This document shows, piece by piece, positions 1 through 8,302 of a DNA stretch of 64,000 nt. Below the pieces are notes generated by a model, which worked only from the letters and a program-made list of their open reading frames with translations, did not search any database and was not told where the DNA came from. The translations under genes and the position numbers were made by a program. The DNA is from CBDEGU01 sp965238045 (lineage in GTDB: Bacteria > Acidobacteriota > Terriglobia > Bryobacterales > UBA6623): contig CBDEGU010000012.1 of the NCBI GenBank assembly GCA_965238045.1, forward strand, positions 1,054,001 to 1,118,000, read 5' to 3'. Position 1 is the stretch's first letter. Each line of letters begins with the position of its first letter.

Positions 1-582
1 GCTTGCCAGCTCCTCGGCGCCGCTTGCGTCATCGTCGGCGACATGATTCCCGAACGGCTCGCGCAAGCAAAGAGCTTCGGGTGCGAAACGATCGACCTGC
101 GTGAAAGCGCCACTCTGGCCGAGCAGATCGAGCAGATCGTCGGCGTGCCGGAAGTCGACTGCGGCGTAGACTGCGTCGGCTTTGAAGCGCGCGGCCACGG
201 CAAGGATGCGGTTGTCGAGCGTCCCGCGACCGTGCTCAATGCACTGATGGAAGTGGTGCGAGCAGGCGGCGGCGTTGGCATCCCCGGCCTTTACGTCACG
301 GGAGACCCCGGTGGCGTCGATGACAATGCCAAGATCGGCAACCTCGGCATCCGCATCGGACTTGGCTGGGCGAAGTCACATCACTTCATGACCGGGCAAT
401 GTCCGGTGATGACCTATCACCGGCAGCTCATGCAGGCGATTCTATACGGCAAGGCAAATCCCGCGAAGGCTTGCAATGTCACGATGATCTCGCTCGATGA
501 ATCGCCACAAGGCTACTCCGACTTCGACAAGGGCGCGGCCAAGAAGTTTGTCATCGACCCGCATGGTTCGGTCGCGGCTTAG
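1..582 (+). CDS. fdhA: Glutathione-independent formaldehyde dehydrogenase, C-terminal part
   Basis: The frame is open from base 1, so the gene begins before the window; about 193 C-terminal residues remain of a protein usually near 390-400. The visible part is the end of a zinc-type medium-chain dehydrogenase: the Rossmann strand end (VIVGD, with RLAQAKSFGCETID after it), the DCGVDCVGFEARGHG segment and the GGGVGIPGLYVTGDPG loop, all characteristic of the glutathione-independent formaldehyde dehydrogenase branch, which oxidises formaldehyde to formate with NAD in the cytoplasm. The catalytic zinc ligands lie in the missing N-terminal half, so catalysis cannot be checked here. The next gene is convergent. 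Confidence 0.88.
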   Translation, partial: ACQLLGAACVIVGDMIPERLAQAKSFGCETIDLRESATLAEQIEQIVGVPEVDCGVDCVGFEARGHGKDAVVERPATVLNALMEVVRAGGGVGIPGLYVTGDPGGVDDNAKIGNLGIRIGLGWAKSHHFMTGQCPVMTYHRQLMQAILYGKANPAKACNVTMISLDESPQGYSDFDKGAAKKFVIDPHGSVAA

Positions 583-693
583 ATCGATTCACAGCAGAAA
601 ACGGAGCTTGAACGATCACCACGCCGGACCGCCAGAAGACGGCCTGGCACAAGTTTTCCGGCAGTCTGGATCCAGTTTGGCTCGGTCTCGAGT

Positions 694-1565
694 CTACGGG
701 ATCGCTGGCAGGGCGGCGCTAATCGCCGAAACGGTGTCAACACCCGCTATCTCACAGACCGGGTGAGAGAAGTCGTTCGCCAGAGACGGAACTGGCGCAA
801 TACCGATGTAGTTGATGTTGTCCGGACGATCCGAATCTCCGCTAACACCAAAGAGCACGTGATCCAGCCCGAGCTCATGACGGGTTCGCCAAGCGATGTT
901 GTGGTCCGCACAAGAGGTGTCGCCGCTCACACCGATGGCGCCTACGAGTTTATTGTCGCTGTCGTAAAGCGCCAACCCGCCACCGAAGACGTTCACTCCG
1001 CCGACGAAACGCCGATGAGTGGATCGTTCTCCGTGCCATAGTCTTCAGCCTTGCCCTGGTCTTGGCTCGACGGTCCCCCGTACGCGACCGCGGTATCAAC
1101 AGGATTGCTGAACTGCAAGCCAAACAGGCTTCCGCCCGGCTGCGTCGCAGCCCAGAGGTTGGCCGTCGACAATGAGAGACCGGCGATCGGAGCTGTATTC
1201 GGTAGGCTGAAGGCGTTGGCGGTGTTGGCCTTCTGCGCGGAGATGGTACGACTGCCAGGCCACTGCTCGCCGCGATCGTCCCCCGAGAAAGTGACAGCAC
1301 AGACCTGGCCATCACGGTTCACGACCGTCGCCCACATGTGCAGGTCGAAACCGCCGTTTGCGGGACCCTCGGTGGGCTTTACGCTTGCTTTCAGCGCGGC
1401 TGTCAAGGTCGCATGGCCCGGCAAGCCCGCGCAATTCGGCCCCGTGCTTTCTGGCCCCGTGCTTTTTGGCTCTGGCCCTGTACACCCCAGGCTCGCTGTC
1501 AAGATCACGGCGCCCAAAAGGGCGGCCCCACGCCTCATACGAAATGGTGTTCGAAGATGGATCAT
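694..1565 (-). pseudogene. GlcG/HbpS-type heme-binding lipoprotein, split by one frameshift
   Basis: Two minus-strand frames together give a GlcG/HbpS (PF03928-type) protein. The first, from an ATG at 1565 behind GAGGAG, encodes a signal peptide with a cysteine after it (ASLGC, lipoprotein-like), then the family domain to PLIGVSSAE and a stop at 993-995. The second starts at 996 in another frame with NVFGGGLALYDSD, VGAIGVSGDTSCADH and WRTRHELGLDHV. Relatives read through the join as RFVGGVNVFGGG; adding one C near 1010 restores exactly that. The family binds heme or small ligands and is often exported. Either a broken gene or a one-base sequencing error. Confidence 0.75.
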
Positions 1566-1687
1566 CTGAATCTCCTCGTGAATATGTTTCTCCGGACGAC
1601 GATGTCCGCCCGCCCAGGAAGATAATACCATCTACCTGTGTGCGGGTCCCGCCTGGCCGCTGGCTTTGCCGAGCGTCTTGGTTCCGG

Positions 1688-1862
1688 CTAGCGCTGACTG
1701 TGCAGCATCTTGTCGTGCTGGGGCAAGCGCTCTACGACGTTGCGCAGCTTGTGCATGCGACAGCGCTGCACCAGTTGGTTGGCGCCGTCGATCACGAACA
1801 GGTACTGTTGCGCGGTGTTCACCAGCGGCAACAGCATCTGCCCGTTGGTCTGGCCTTCTAGG
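1688..1862 (-). pseudogene. IS256-type transposase remnant
   Basis: Minus-strand translation gives QMLLPLVN, then FVIDGANQLVQRCRMHKLR and NVVERLPQ, ending in a stop at 1688. The pieces match the N-terminal (LMLPLVE) and central (LFVLDG...VQRCRAHKLRNVVERLP) parts of the intact IS256-type transposase at 5714, with the stretch between deleted. It includes the second catalytic aspartate region but no complete DDE domain, so it is dead. No terminal repeats were found around it. Confidence 0.65.
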
Positions 1863-1920
1863 CGTCAGTGTCAATACGCTTACTGAGTGGTTGTGGAGTC
1901 GGTGCGAGGAAGTACCCCAT

Positions 1921-2177
1921 ATGGTCCAAAACTGGCACGAAGAGTTCCGCGACCGTGAGGAGGATTAAGTCCCCCGAAACGAACTACATAGCGCTCTTCC
2001 GCGGATTGATGTTGCGAAATCGCCTTCGCACCAACAATCCGCTGACTGAGGCCCTCACACGGCCGTCGCAGGGATCGAAACCACCTCAGATCAAGGGCCT
2101 GGCGGTGCTACGATCGGAAAGCTCAACGGAACGGTTGTTACCACCAGCTATGTGAATCGCGGTAGAATCGGACCGGC
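1921..2177 (+). repeat. Dispersed repeat R, copy 1 (complete)
   Basis: The reference copy of the R repeat. It opens with a kinase-propeller C-terminus (QNWHEEFRDREED, stop at 1966-1968), continues with a conserved spacer (AAATCGCCTTCGCACCAAC, GGCGGTGCTACGATCGGA, GCTCAACGGAACGGTTGTT) and ends with a TAGAAT hexamer 9 nt before the next kinase start codon at 2178. Other copies or parts: 7107-7319, 9841-9920, 12680-12828, 15350-15391, 21158-21377, 26350-26400, 27407-27460, 28515-28625, 30075-30160, 30345-30582, 33255-33415, 39379-39580, and inverted at 39139-39285. Confidence 0.8.
2163..2168 (+). promoter_or_regulatory. -10 hexamer (TAGAAT) for a leaderless start
   Basis: TAGAAT lies exactly 9 nt upstream of the ATG at 2178, too close for a ribosome-binding site, so a transcript from it would begin at or next to the start codon. 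The same 9-nt spacing recurs in other R copies: 9869 (GTG 9884), 15377 (GTG 15392), 21363 (CACAAT, ATG 21378) and 30568 (TACAAT, GTG 30583). A good -35 box is not apparent. Confidence 0.5.
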
Positions 2178-2250
2178 ATGATCGGTCAAACCATCTCGCA
2201 CTACAAGATCACCGAGAAACTCGGCGAAGGCGGCATGGGAGTCGTGTGCG
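2178..2250 (+). pseudogene. Ser/Thr protein kinase, N-terminal stub
   Basis: Encodes MIGQTISHYKITEKLGEGG followed by MGVV, the start and glycine-rich ATP loop of an acidobacterial PknB-type kinase. Homology stops after about 24 residues, before the catalytic lysine, and the frame then runs through unrelated sequence to 2378. Only the start of the kinase remains, just downstream of R copy 1. Confidence 0.7.
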
Positions 2251-2390
2251 GTGCTGGCGTTTCGAGAGCCTATGGCTTCGCAAGGATTCGGGCTGCGAAT
2301 CTACTGCTTCGCCGGTGCGCTGCCACGACAAAGATTGCATTACCGAGCGTTTTTTGGTTTCCTAACCGGGAGGTCTGAGAGGAGGCAAGA

Positions 2391-2948
2391 ATGTTCAGAG
2401 TAGTCTTGACGCTTCTAGCGCTAGTTTTGATCGTCAGTTGTTCGGCTCCACCACCGCCGGTGGAAGAAGCGCCCGCTCCGAGTGGGGCTTACCGCGACGA
2501 AGCGTTAGCTCGCTTGGGCACGATCGAGGAAAAAATCGTTGGCTTGGCCGAGGAGATGCCTCAAGACAGCTACACTTGGCGGCCCATGGAAGGAGTGCGC
2601 TCGGTAAGCGAGGTATTCCTGCACGTCGCGGCGGCAAATTACGGCCTTCCGGGAAATTTCGGCACGCCGCCCCCGGAAGGCTTCAGTTTCGGGGGCTACG
2701 ACAAGCAGACGACGGACAAGTGGGTTATCGTTCCAAGAGTGAAGGCGTCTTTCGCCCATATCCGCAGGGCTGTTGAGAAGCTGACTGCGGCCGATGCCGA
2801 CAAGGCCGTCAAGATGTTCGGTCAGGACATGACCATGCGGCAGGCGGTCTGGGCCGCGCTCGAGCACCTCAGCGAGCACCTCGGACAGTCGATCGCCTAC
2901 GCCCGGTCGAACAAAGTCGTGCCACCCTGGAGCGGGGGCGACAACTGA
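2391..2948 (+). CDS. DinB-family lipoprotein
   Basis: 185 residues. The start at 2391 follows GAGGAGG at good distance. A signal peptide with lipobox-like LIVSC at residue about 17 suggests a lipoprotein. The rest is a DinB/DUF664-type four-helix bundle: the TWRP segment, the SEVFLHVAAANY helix and a final HLSEHLGQSIAYAR helix whose histidines fit the usual three-His metal site. Exported DinB-like proteins of this kind are common in Acidobacteriota and have no established substrate. It sits between the kinase stub and the convergent TIGR03437 gene, with about 266 nt of apparently empty sequence after it. Confidence 0.8.
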   Translation: MFRVVLTLLALVLIVSCSAPPPPVEEAPAPSGAYRDEALARLGTIEEKIVGLAEEMPQDSYTWRPMEGVRSVSEVFLHVAAANYGLPGNFGTPPPEGFSFGGYDKQTTDKWVIVPRVKASFAHIRRAVEKLTAADADKAVKMFGQDMTMRQAVWAALEHLSEHLGQSIAYARSNKVVPPWSGGDN

Positions 2949-3214
2949 TCGAGTGATACGTGGGCGGCGACCCGAACGGCTGAGCGAAACGCATACGCTT
3001 AGCCCCCGCACCTGAGTTCCGGGTCGCTGGTCTTCGGCGGAGAAACCTGCCAACGATCGCCGCCTGGGCAGATCGCTGGTGGAACGCGGAGACAGGCATT
3101 GTCAAGCTAACTGAAAGCCGAGGGATCAAGCCACTATATCGAGTATTCAGGTGAGGTCTCGCTACACATGCCTTGGGGCTCTCCCCACTTGCGACGCGTT
3201 AACTTGACAATACC

Positions 3215-5278
3215 TTACTGAGCGGGCGCCCCCGTTCCGACAGCAATCGTGACGTCCTCTCCGCTTCGGACGCCCTCGACTTCCACGACGATCGAAACCT
3301 GGTCGCCCGGCTCGACACCCGCGGGGACCTGGATGTTGATCTGAGTGACACCCATGAACTGGGGTGAGAGGCCGGCGAAGAGGACCGGGCTCTCGACGCC
3401 TCCGATGAGCACGCGCGGCGTGCTGATCAAATCGCGCCGGATGAAGTTTCCAAGGTCGTCGAAGCTGTCATCTCCAGTGACGCCGGGCGGATTTGTCGGC
3501 CCAAAACCGGTTCCCAGCAGCAGTAGAAAATCGCCCGGGAGCGCCGCGCGGCTGGGGAGCTCGAGGTCGGCCAGTGCCCCGTCGGCGTGGGCCAGCACGC
3601 CGTCGGCGGGGTGGATGGCGATGGCGCGGCCGGGGCCGAAGTCAAAGGTGAACAGAGCCGGGGCGTAGCGCGGAAGAGCGACTTCGGTCGGCTCACTGTC
3701 GAGTCCTTGGCTGCGCACGACGACCATCGCGCGGCCAGAGCCATCGTCGACCTCCCAGGGGATCTGGAAGTTGATCTGATTCGGCGACACGAACAGCAGG
3801 GGCGCCCGAATCGCGGCGGCCCGCCTCACTAGAGGGGCGCGGACAAAGCTCCCTTCGCCGGAGGAGATGAACACCTCGGTTAGGCCGAGTTGAGTCACGC
3901 CGATGGTGTTCGCAATGTGGATCCCCTGGCTGAAATTCTCGCCGCCTATGGCCGCTAAGCCTCCCGGAGCAGCCATACTGAAGTCGGCGGCGCCAACCAA
4001 GCCCCCGAACAAGGGGGGCTGGAGCTCGGGCTGGCAGGTGAGGTCGAGGCTGGTAAATACGTCGGACTCAAAGATGTCGGTTTCGAATGCCAGGATCGGT
4101 AGCTGGCCGTCGCCGGGGCTTAGCTGAATGGGCGTCGGTCGCGGGTCGAACAGCAATGGAGCTCGATCGGCCGAGATGGGCCCGAGCGTCGTTCTGACTT
4201 CCAGTGAGTAGGTGATCTCGCCGTCTCCCCGGCAGCGTACCTCGAAGGGAATTTCGAACCGGTCGATCGCCTCAGTGGACAGCGGCTGTACAATTCTCAC
4301 GCCCACAACCGCTGTGCCCTCGCCGTTTGGCTCGAAGGGGAAGATAGGGGGCTCGTCCGCTGGCGGCAGATTGCCTCCCGCGAAGGTCCTGTCTGTGGGA
4401 GCAAAATAATTCAACCTCTCAGGCTCTCTCGCGAGAGCTAGAACCGTTGAGACCTCGTCAGCCTGGATCGGCAAAACAGCCCCAAGAAACGCGGCGATGA
4501 ACATGACTCCCGGCGAATCGTCCCATGGCGGCGCGATGTCCACCGGCGGATAGCCGGGCGACTCCGCGAAGTCATTTCCTCGAACCCGCTCCTGCCCGGC
4601 GGAGCGGAAGGCGCTGGGAAACGCCTCGCTGAACACCCATTGAGGGTTGCCGTTCTCGTCGAATTCGACCGGCGTTTCGCCAGGCGGGAGCATCATGAGG
4701 GCCGGGACCGCGACCTGGTCGAACACGACGCTGCCGCCGCCAGCGACTCCCGACACGGAGAAGTCGCGCGTCCCGGCGCCCAGCGCCCGTTGCAGCGCCG
4801 CACTTTGACCGACCGAGATGTCCGCCCGCGCACCGGTCAGAATCAGCGGGACGTTGCCCGGTAGCCCGCTAGCGAACAGCCGCTCGCCGATGAGGTCGTC
4901 ACGCTTCTCGAGCAGGAAGACGTTGGCGCCGGGGACCGGCGGCTGACCGGGGACTTGATAGACGGCCGCATCCGGAGTCGTTCCCTCGACGATCGCCATC
5001 GCGGTGACGATCTCTCGCCCGCTGACGGTGAGCGCTCGGTTCGTGAACTGGCCGTCGAAGAAGACGTTGACGTCGATAGAGCCGCCGAACCCAGAGCACT
5101 GGAAGCGCCAGTCGCCGAGCGATTCGTTCACGCTCTCGAGCCGGTAGGGCAGCGCCGGGTCTAGGTGCTCGAGTGTGCACTTCGGAGTCTGCGACGTGGC
5201 GGGGACTGCCAAGGCGACTGCCAGGGCGGCCCACACGAGAACTGGCGTGCTTTCGCGGCACAGGCGTGTTGCCACCAT
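3215..5278 (-). CDS. Secreted protein with TIGR03437-type C-terminal domain
   Basis: 687 residues; ATG at 5278 preceded by GGAGG. A signal peptide covers residues 1-30 (VWAALAVALAVPATSQ). The middle has no domain I recognise: Cys-containing beta-rich segments and a stretch resembling CHRD/spondin-like sequence (ISVGQSAALQ). The last about 230 residues are the Ig-like C-terminal module of Solibacter-type exported proteins (SPNQINFQIPWEV, LLGTGFGPTNPP, LSPQFMGVTQINIQVP). The function is unknown; it is likely extracellular or on the cell surface. A GTTAACTTGACAATACC motif just beyond its stop is related to the short repeat at 28674 and 39752. Confidence 0.8.
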   Translation of the reverse strand: MVATRLCRESTPVLVWAALAVALAVPATSQTPKCTLEHLDPALPYRLESVNESLGDWRFQCSGFGGSIDVNVFFDGQFTNRALTVSGREIVTAMAIVEGTTPDAAVYQVPGQPPVPGANVFLLEKRDDLIGERLFASGLPGNVPLILTGARADISVGQSAALQRALGAGTRDFSVSGVAGGGSVVFDQVAVPALMMLPPGETPVEFDENGNPQWVFSEAFPSAFRSAGQERVRGNDFAESPGYPPVDIAPPWDDSPGVMFIAAFLGAVLPIQADEVSTVLALAREPERLNYFAPTDRTFAGGNLPPADEPPIFPFEPNGEGTAVVGVRIVQPLSTEAIDRFEIPFEVRCRGDGEITYSLEVRTTLGPISADRAPLLFDPRPTPIQLSPGDGQLPILAFETDIFESDVFTSLDLTCQPELQPPLFGGLVGAADFSMAAPGGLAAIGGENFSQGIHIANTIGVTQLGLTEVFISSGEGSFVRAPLVRRAAAIRAPLLFVSPNQINFQIPWEVDDGSGRAMVVVRSQGLDSEPTEVALPRYAPALFTFDFGPGRAIAIHPADGVLAHADGALADLELPSRAALPGDFLLLLGTGFGPTNPPGVTGDDSFDDLGNFIRRDLISTPRVLIGGVESPVLFAGLSPQFMGVTQINIQVPAGVEPGDQVSIVVEVEGVRSGEDVTIAVGTGAPAQ

Positions 5279-5613
5279 TGCCTCCGAACCTCCCTGTCTT
5301 CAATTCGGCAGTGCGAACTGACGACTTCGAACCCTCGGCCTCGCGATGCCGTAGGTGTCCTGGCGAATCAACCAACGGCTGGTAGCAGTATACGCCCCGA
5401 GTTGAGCCTGTCACAAGGCCGCCGATTAGCGCTCTGTGTTTTCATCGTGGATGGAAGTTGCGATAGGCACACCGTTGAGGTCGAGACAACTCCCAGTTTT
5501 TCGGCGGGAGAGGCCTCGCGGCTTTTTTCGGAGTTGTCGCTACAGCGAGGCAACATTCAGAATTACGATGTCTCGCCCGACGGTCAGCGGTTTGTGATAA
5601 CCGAGTCTCTACT

Positions 5614-7061
5614 GAGATTGTCCCGAATCTAGTTGAAGGTGGAAGGGCGGCGGTTCTCAAGCCCGGTTCTCTGAGAGAATCGAGCAAACCTTTCACCACA
5701 AAGGAGAACCGCCGTGAAGAAACGATATCACATTCTGGATTCCGCGAAGCAACAGCCAGTCAGCCCCAACGACCTCACCCGCCTGCTCAGCCAAAACTCC
5801 CAACTCATGCTGCCCTTGGTTGAACTGGTCGAGCAGTGCCGCGGAGCCGTCGACGAGGTTATCGACGTCACCGGCCGCGCCGCCATTCAAGCCGTGCTGG
5901 AACTGTCGGCGCAGCAAGTTACCGGTGGAAAACTTTCCCAGCCCGGCAAGAAGCGCCGCGGCGATGTGGTCCGCTGGGGCCGCCAGCCCGGTCGCGTCAA
6001 GCTCAGCAACCGCAAACTGCGCGTCAGCAAACCCAGACTGCGCAAACGCTCCGGCGGCGAGGTCAAAGTGCCCGCTTACGAAGCGATGCAGGACGACGAA
6101 CGCCTCGGCGCGCGCATGCTCGACATTCTGATGAAGGGCGTCTCGACGCGCAACTATGCCGGGGTGATTGGCGCAATGGCCGGCACGGCCGGGGTGTCGA
6201 AATCCGCCGTCAGCCGGGAGGCAGTCGAGGCCGCCGAAAAGAGCATCGACGAAGTGCTCACGCGGCGCCTCGATGAGCTGGATCTGCTGGTGATCTACGT
6301 GGACGGTTTGATCTTCGCAGATCATGTAGTGCTTGCAGCGGTGGGCGTAGACCGTCGGGGCAACAAACATGTGCTGGGATTGCAGCACGCCGCCACTGAG
6401 AGCACAGCCGCCGCCGAAGACTTGCTGAGGGGCATGGTCGAGCGGGGAGTATCGACGGAGAAAAACAGGCTCTTCGTGCTCGATGGATCGAAGGCCCTGC
6501 GGGCGGCGGTGCGCCGCGTCTTCGGCAAAGTTCCGGTGCAGCGCTGCCGTGCTCACAAGCTGCGCAATGTCGTCGAGCGGCTGCCTAAGGCCGAGCGCGA
6601 TCAGGCCAAAGCGGCGATCCGGGCCGCCTGGCGGCTGGGAGCCCAAGATGGACAAGCGCGGCTGGAGAAGCTAGCCCAGTGGTACGAGGGTGACTGGCCC
6701 GAGGCGGCGGTGAGTTTGCGCGAAGGCATGGAGGAGTGTTTCACCATCAACCGCCTGGGTGCGCCGCCGTCGCTGCATCGCTGCCTGGCGACGACGAACA
6801 TCGTCGAGTCTCCTAACGCCGGGGTGCGGCGGAGAACGCGGCGAGTGACCCGCTGGAAGGACGCGGCCATGGTGTGTCGCTGGGCCACGGCTGCATTCCT
6901 CGATACCGAGAAAAGCTTCCGCAAGATCATGGGTTACAAGGATCTGTGGATGCTCGACGCCATCCTCAATCCGGCCAAGGCCACAGCAGCAAAGGCTGCC
7001 TAGTACAATGCTCTTTTACGCCGCCGCCCTACAAACCCTCAACTACGATTGGGACACTCTC
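5614..7061 (+). mobile_element. IS256-type insertion sequence, copy 1
   Basis: 1448 bp. Imperfect terminal inverted repeats: left GAGATTGTCCCGAATCTAGT, right end (reverse complement) GAGAGTGTCCCAATCGTAGT. It is flanked by an exact 8-bp target duplication, TCTCTACT, at 5606-5613 and 7062-7069. One transposase gene fills it. The second copy at 54206 has the same length and differs at only a few bases within the transposase gene. Confidence 0.93.
5714..7003 (+). CDS. IS256-family transposase
   Basis: 429 residues, of usual length for the mutator/IS256 family. The catalytic DDE triad is visible: first Asp in LLVIYVDGLIFADHV (about residue 198), second in LFVLDGSKALRAAVRR, and the Glu in CLATTNIVESPNAGVRRR; the C-terminal WATAAFLDTEKSFRKIMGY motif is typical. 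The start follows AAAGGAGAACCGCCGTG. It looks intact and probably active, because the terminal repeats and target duplications are also intact. One difference from copy 2 is Arg versus Gln in the GVDRRGNK segment. Confidence 0.93.
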   Translation: MKKRYHILDSAKQQPVSPNDLTRLLSQNSQLMLPLVELVEQCRGAVDEVIDVTGRAAIQAVLELSAQQVTGGKLSQPGKKRRGDVVRWGRQPGRVKLSNRKLRVSKPRLRKRSGGEVKVPAYEAMQDDERLGARMLDILMKGVSTRNYAGVIGAMAGTAGVSKSAVSREAVEAAEKSIDEVLTRRLDELDLLVIYVDGLIFADHVVLAAVGVDRRGNKHVLGLQHAATESTAAAEDLLRGMVERGVSTEKNRLFVLDGSKALRAAVRRVFGKVPVQRCRAHKLRNVVERLPKAERDQAKAAIRAAWRLGAQDGQARLEKLAQWYEGDWPEAAVSLREGMEECFTINRLGAPPSLHRCLATTNIVESPNAGVRRRTRRVTRWKDAAMVCRWATAAFLDTEKSFRKIMGYKDLWMLDAILNPAKATAAKAA

Positions 7062-7106
7062 TCTCTACTTCCAGTGGAAGACACCCCGAAGCCGATCCAC
7101 ATAATC

Positions 7107-7319
7107 CAAAACTGGCACGAAGAGTTCCGCGACCACAAGCAGGACTAAGTCCCGCGAAACGAACTACATAGCACTCGTCTGCGGATAGATGTCGCGAAAT
7201 CGCCTTCGCACCAACAATCCGCTGCCGGAGGCCCTCACCCGGCCGTCGCAGGGATCGAAACCAGCTCAGATCAAGGGCCTGGCGGTGCTACGATCGGATA
7301 GCTCAACGGAACGGTTGTT
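7107..7319 (+). repeat. Dispersed repeat R, copy 2, cut by IS91-like element
   Basis: Begins in the kinase tail (NWHEEFRDHKQD, stop 7146-7148) and follows R copy 1 closely through GGCGGTGCTACGATCGGATA to GGTTGTT at 7319, where the IS91-like element starts. The remaining R sequence, including its -10 hexamer, resumes at 9841. Confidence 0.75.
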
Positions 7320-7426
7320 GGACGAAGCCGCTGGCGCGGCAGAGGTGAAGGGGAGGCCGGCGAGTGGGGAAGGATTGAAACTTTGTTGAGGTAGAGGAAT
7401 AATGAGCGACCGAGAGGAGGTCGTTC

Positions 7427-8302
7427 ATGACCAAGCTACGTCAGAAGATGATCCAAGACCTGCGGCTGCGCAGCTATTCGCCGCAGACGATTCGGAGTTA
7501 TACCAAGGCCGTCGAGGATCTCGCCCGCTACTTCGGCAAGTCGCCGGAGCAACTGGGCCCGAAGCAGATTCGCGAGTATCAGCTTGACTTGATCGAGCGG
7601 CGTAAGCTGGCCGGTGCGACGTTCGGGGTGCGCACGGCGGGGCTGAAGTTCTTCTACAGCCAGACACTCGAGCGACCCTGGGTTGTCGAACGCATCGCAC
7701 GGCCCAAGGTCCGGCGTCGCCTACCGGTCGTGCTGAGCCGTGAAGAAGTGACGGCGCTGTTGGACGCCGCGGTGAACCTGAAGCATCGCGCGATCCTCGC
7801 GACGCTCTACGGAGCCGGGTTGCGTCTCGACGAAGTGTTGCAACTCGAAGCGGGGGACATTGACTCGCAGCGGATGGTGATCCTGGTGCGCCGCGGCAAA
7901 GGAGAGAAGCCACGCCAGGTGATGTTGTCTCCCAAGCTACTGGAGTTGCTGCGTCTGTACTGGCGCTGGGCGAAGCCGAACGAGTTGCTGTTTCCCGGCC
8001 GTATCCACGGCGCCCAGCTGCGGCCCTCGGGGGTACGGCAGATCTGCCAAAAGCTTGGTCGCCAGGCAGGCATCCGCAAACCGGTGAGCCCGCACGTGCT
8101 GCGGCATTCCTTTGCCACGCACTTGCTGGAAGCGGGGACGGATCTGCGCACCATCCAGGTCTTGCTGGGGCACGTCAGTCTCAAGACGACGGCGCGCTAT
8201 CTGCATGTCTCGGAATTGCGCCTGCGCACGACGCAGAGCCCACTCGAAGCACTCGAGATTCGCGAAGCGCTCACCGACGACGGGGACCGGCGCCGGCGAT
8301 GA
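7427..8302 (+). CDS. Tyrosine recombinase of IS91-like element
   Basis: 291 residues, the length of an XerC/XerD-type recombinase. An N-terminal SAM-like core-binding domain (SPQTIRSYTKAVEDLARYF) is followed by the catalytic domain: Arg in LYGAGLRLDEVL, Lys near RRGKGEKPR, the HVLRHSFATHLLEAG box (His/Arg), LLGHVSLKTTARY with the final His and the Tyr nucleophile. GGAGG lies upstream of the ATG. It overlaps the transposase start by 4 bp (ATGA), so the two are probably translationally coupled. Recombinases of this kind accompany a subgroup of IS91-like elements; their role in transposition is not settled. Confidence 0.88.
   Translation: MTKLRQKMIQDLRLRSYSPQTIRSYTKAVEDLARYFGKSPEQLGPKQIREYQLDLIERRKLAGATFGVRTAGLKFFYSQTLERPWVVERIARPKVRRRLPVVLSREEVTALLDAAVNLKHRAILATLYGAGLRLDEVLQLEAGDIDSQRMVILVRRGKGEKPRQVMLSPKLLELLRLYWRWAKPNELLFPGRIHGAQLRPSGVRQICQKLGRQAGIRKPVSPHVLRHSFATHLLEAGTDLRTIQVLLGHVSLKTTARYLHVSELRLRTTQSPLEALEIREALTDDGDRRRR

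Larger units (their letters stand above)
5479..7148 (+). pseudogene. Kinase/TolB-propeller C-terminus split by IS256-1
   Basis: From 5479 the frame reads VEVETTPSFSAGEASRLF, then YDVSPDGQRFVITE, the last blade of a TolB-like propeller at the end of acidobacterial Ser/Thr kinases. It is interrupted at 5613 by the IS256 copy. Removing 5614-7061 and one copy of the 8-bp duplication rejoins the frame as ESLLPVEDTPKPIHII, then QNWHEEFRDHKQD and a stop at 7146-7148. The kinase domain itself is absent upstream, so the gene was already a fragment or was truncated separately. Confidence 0.75.

Noticed and set aside
993..1010. Programmed frameshift in the GlcG-like gene
   Set aside because: No slippery heptamer or stimulatory structure is visible; a lost base explains it more simply.
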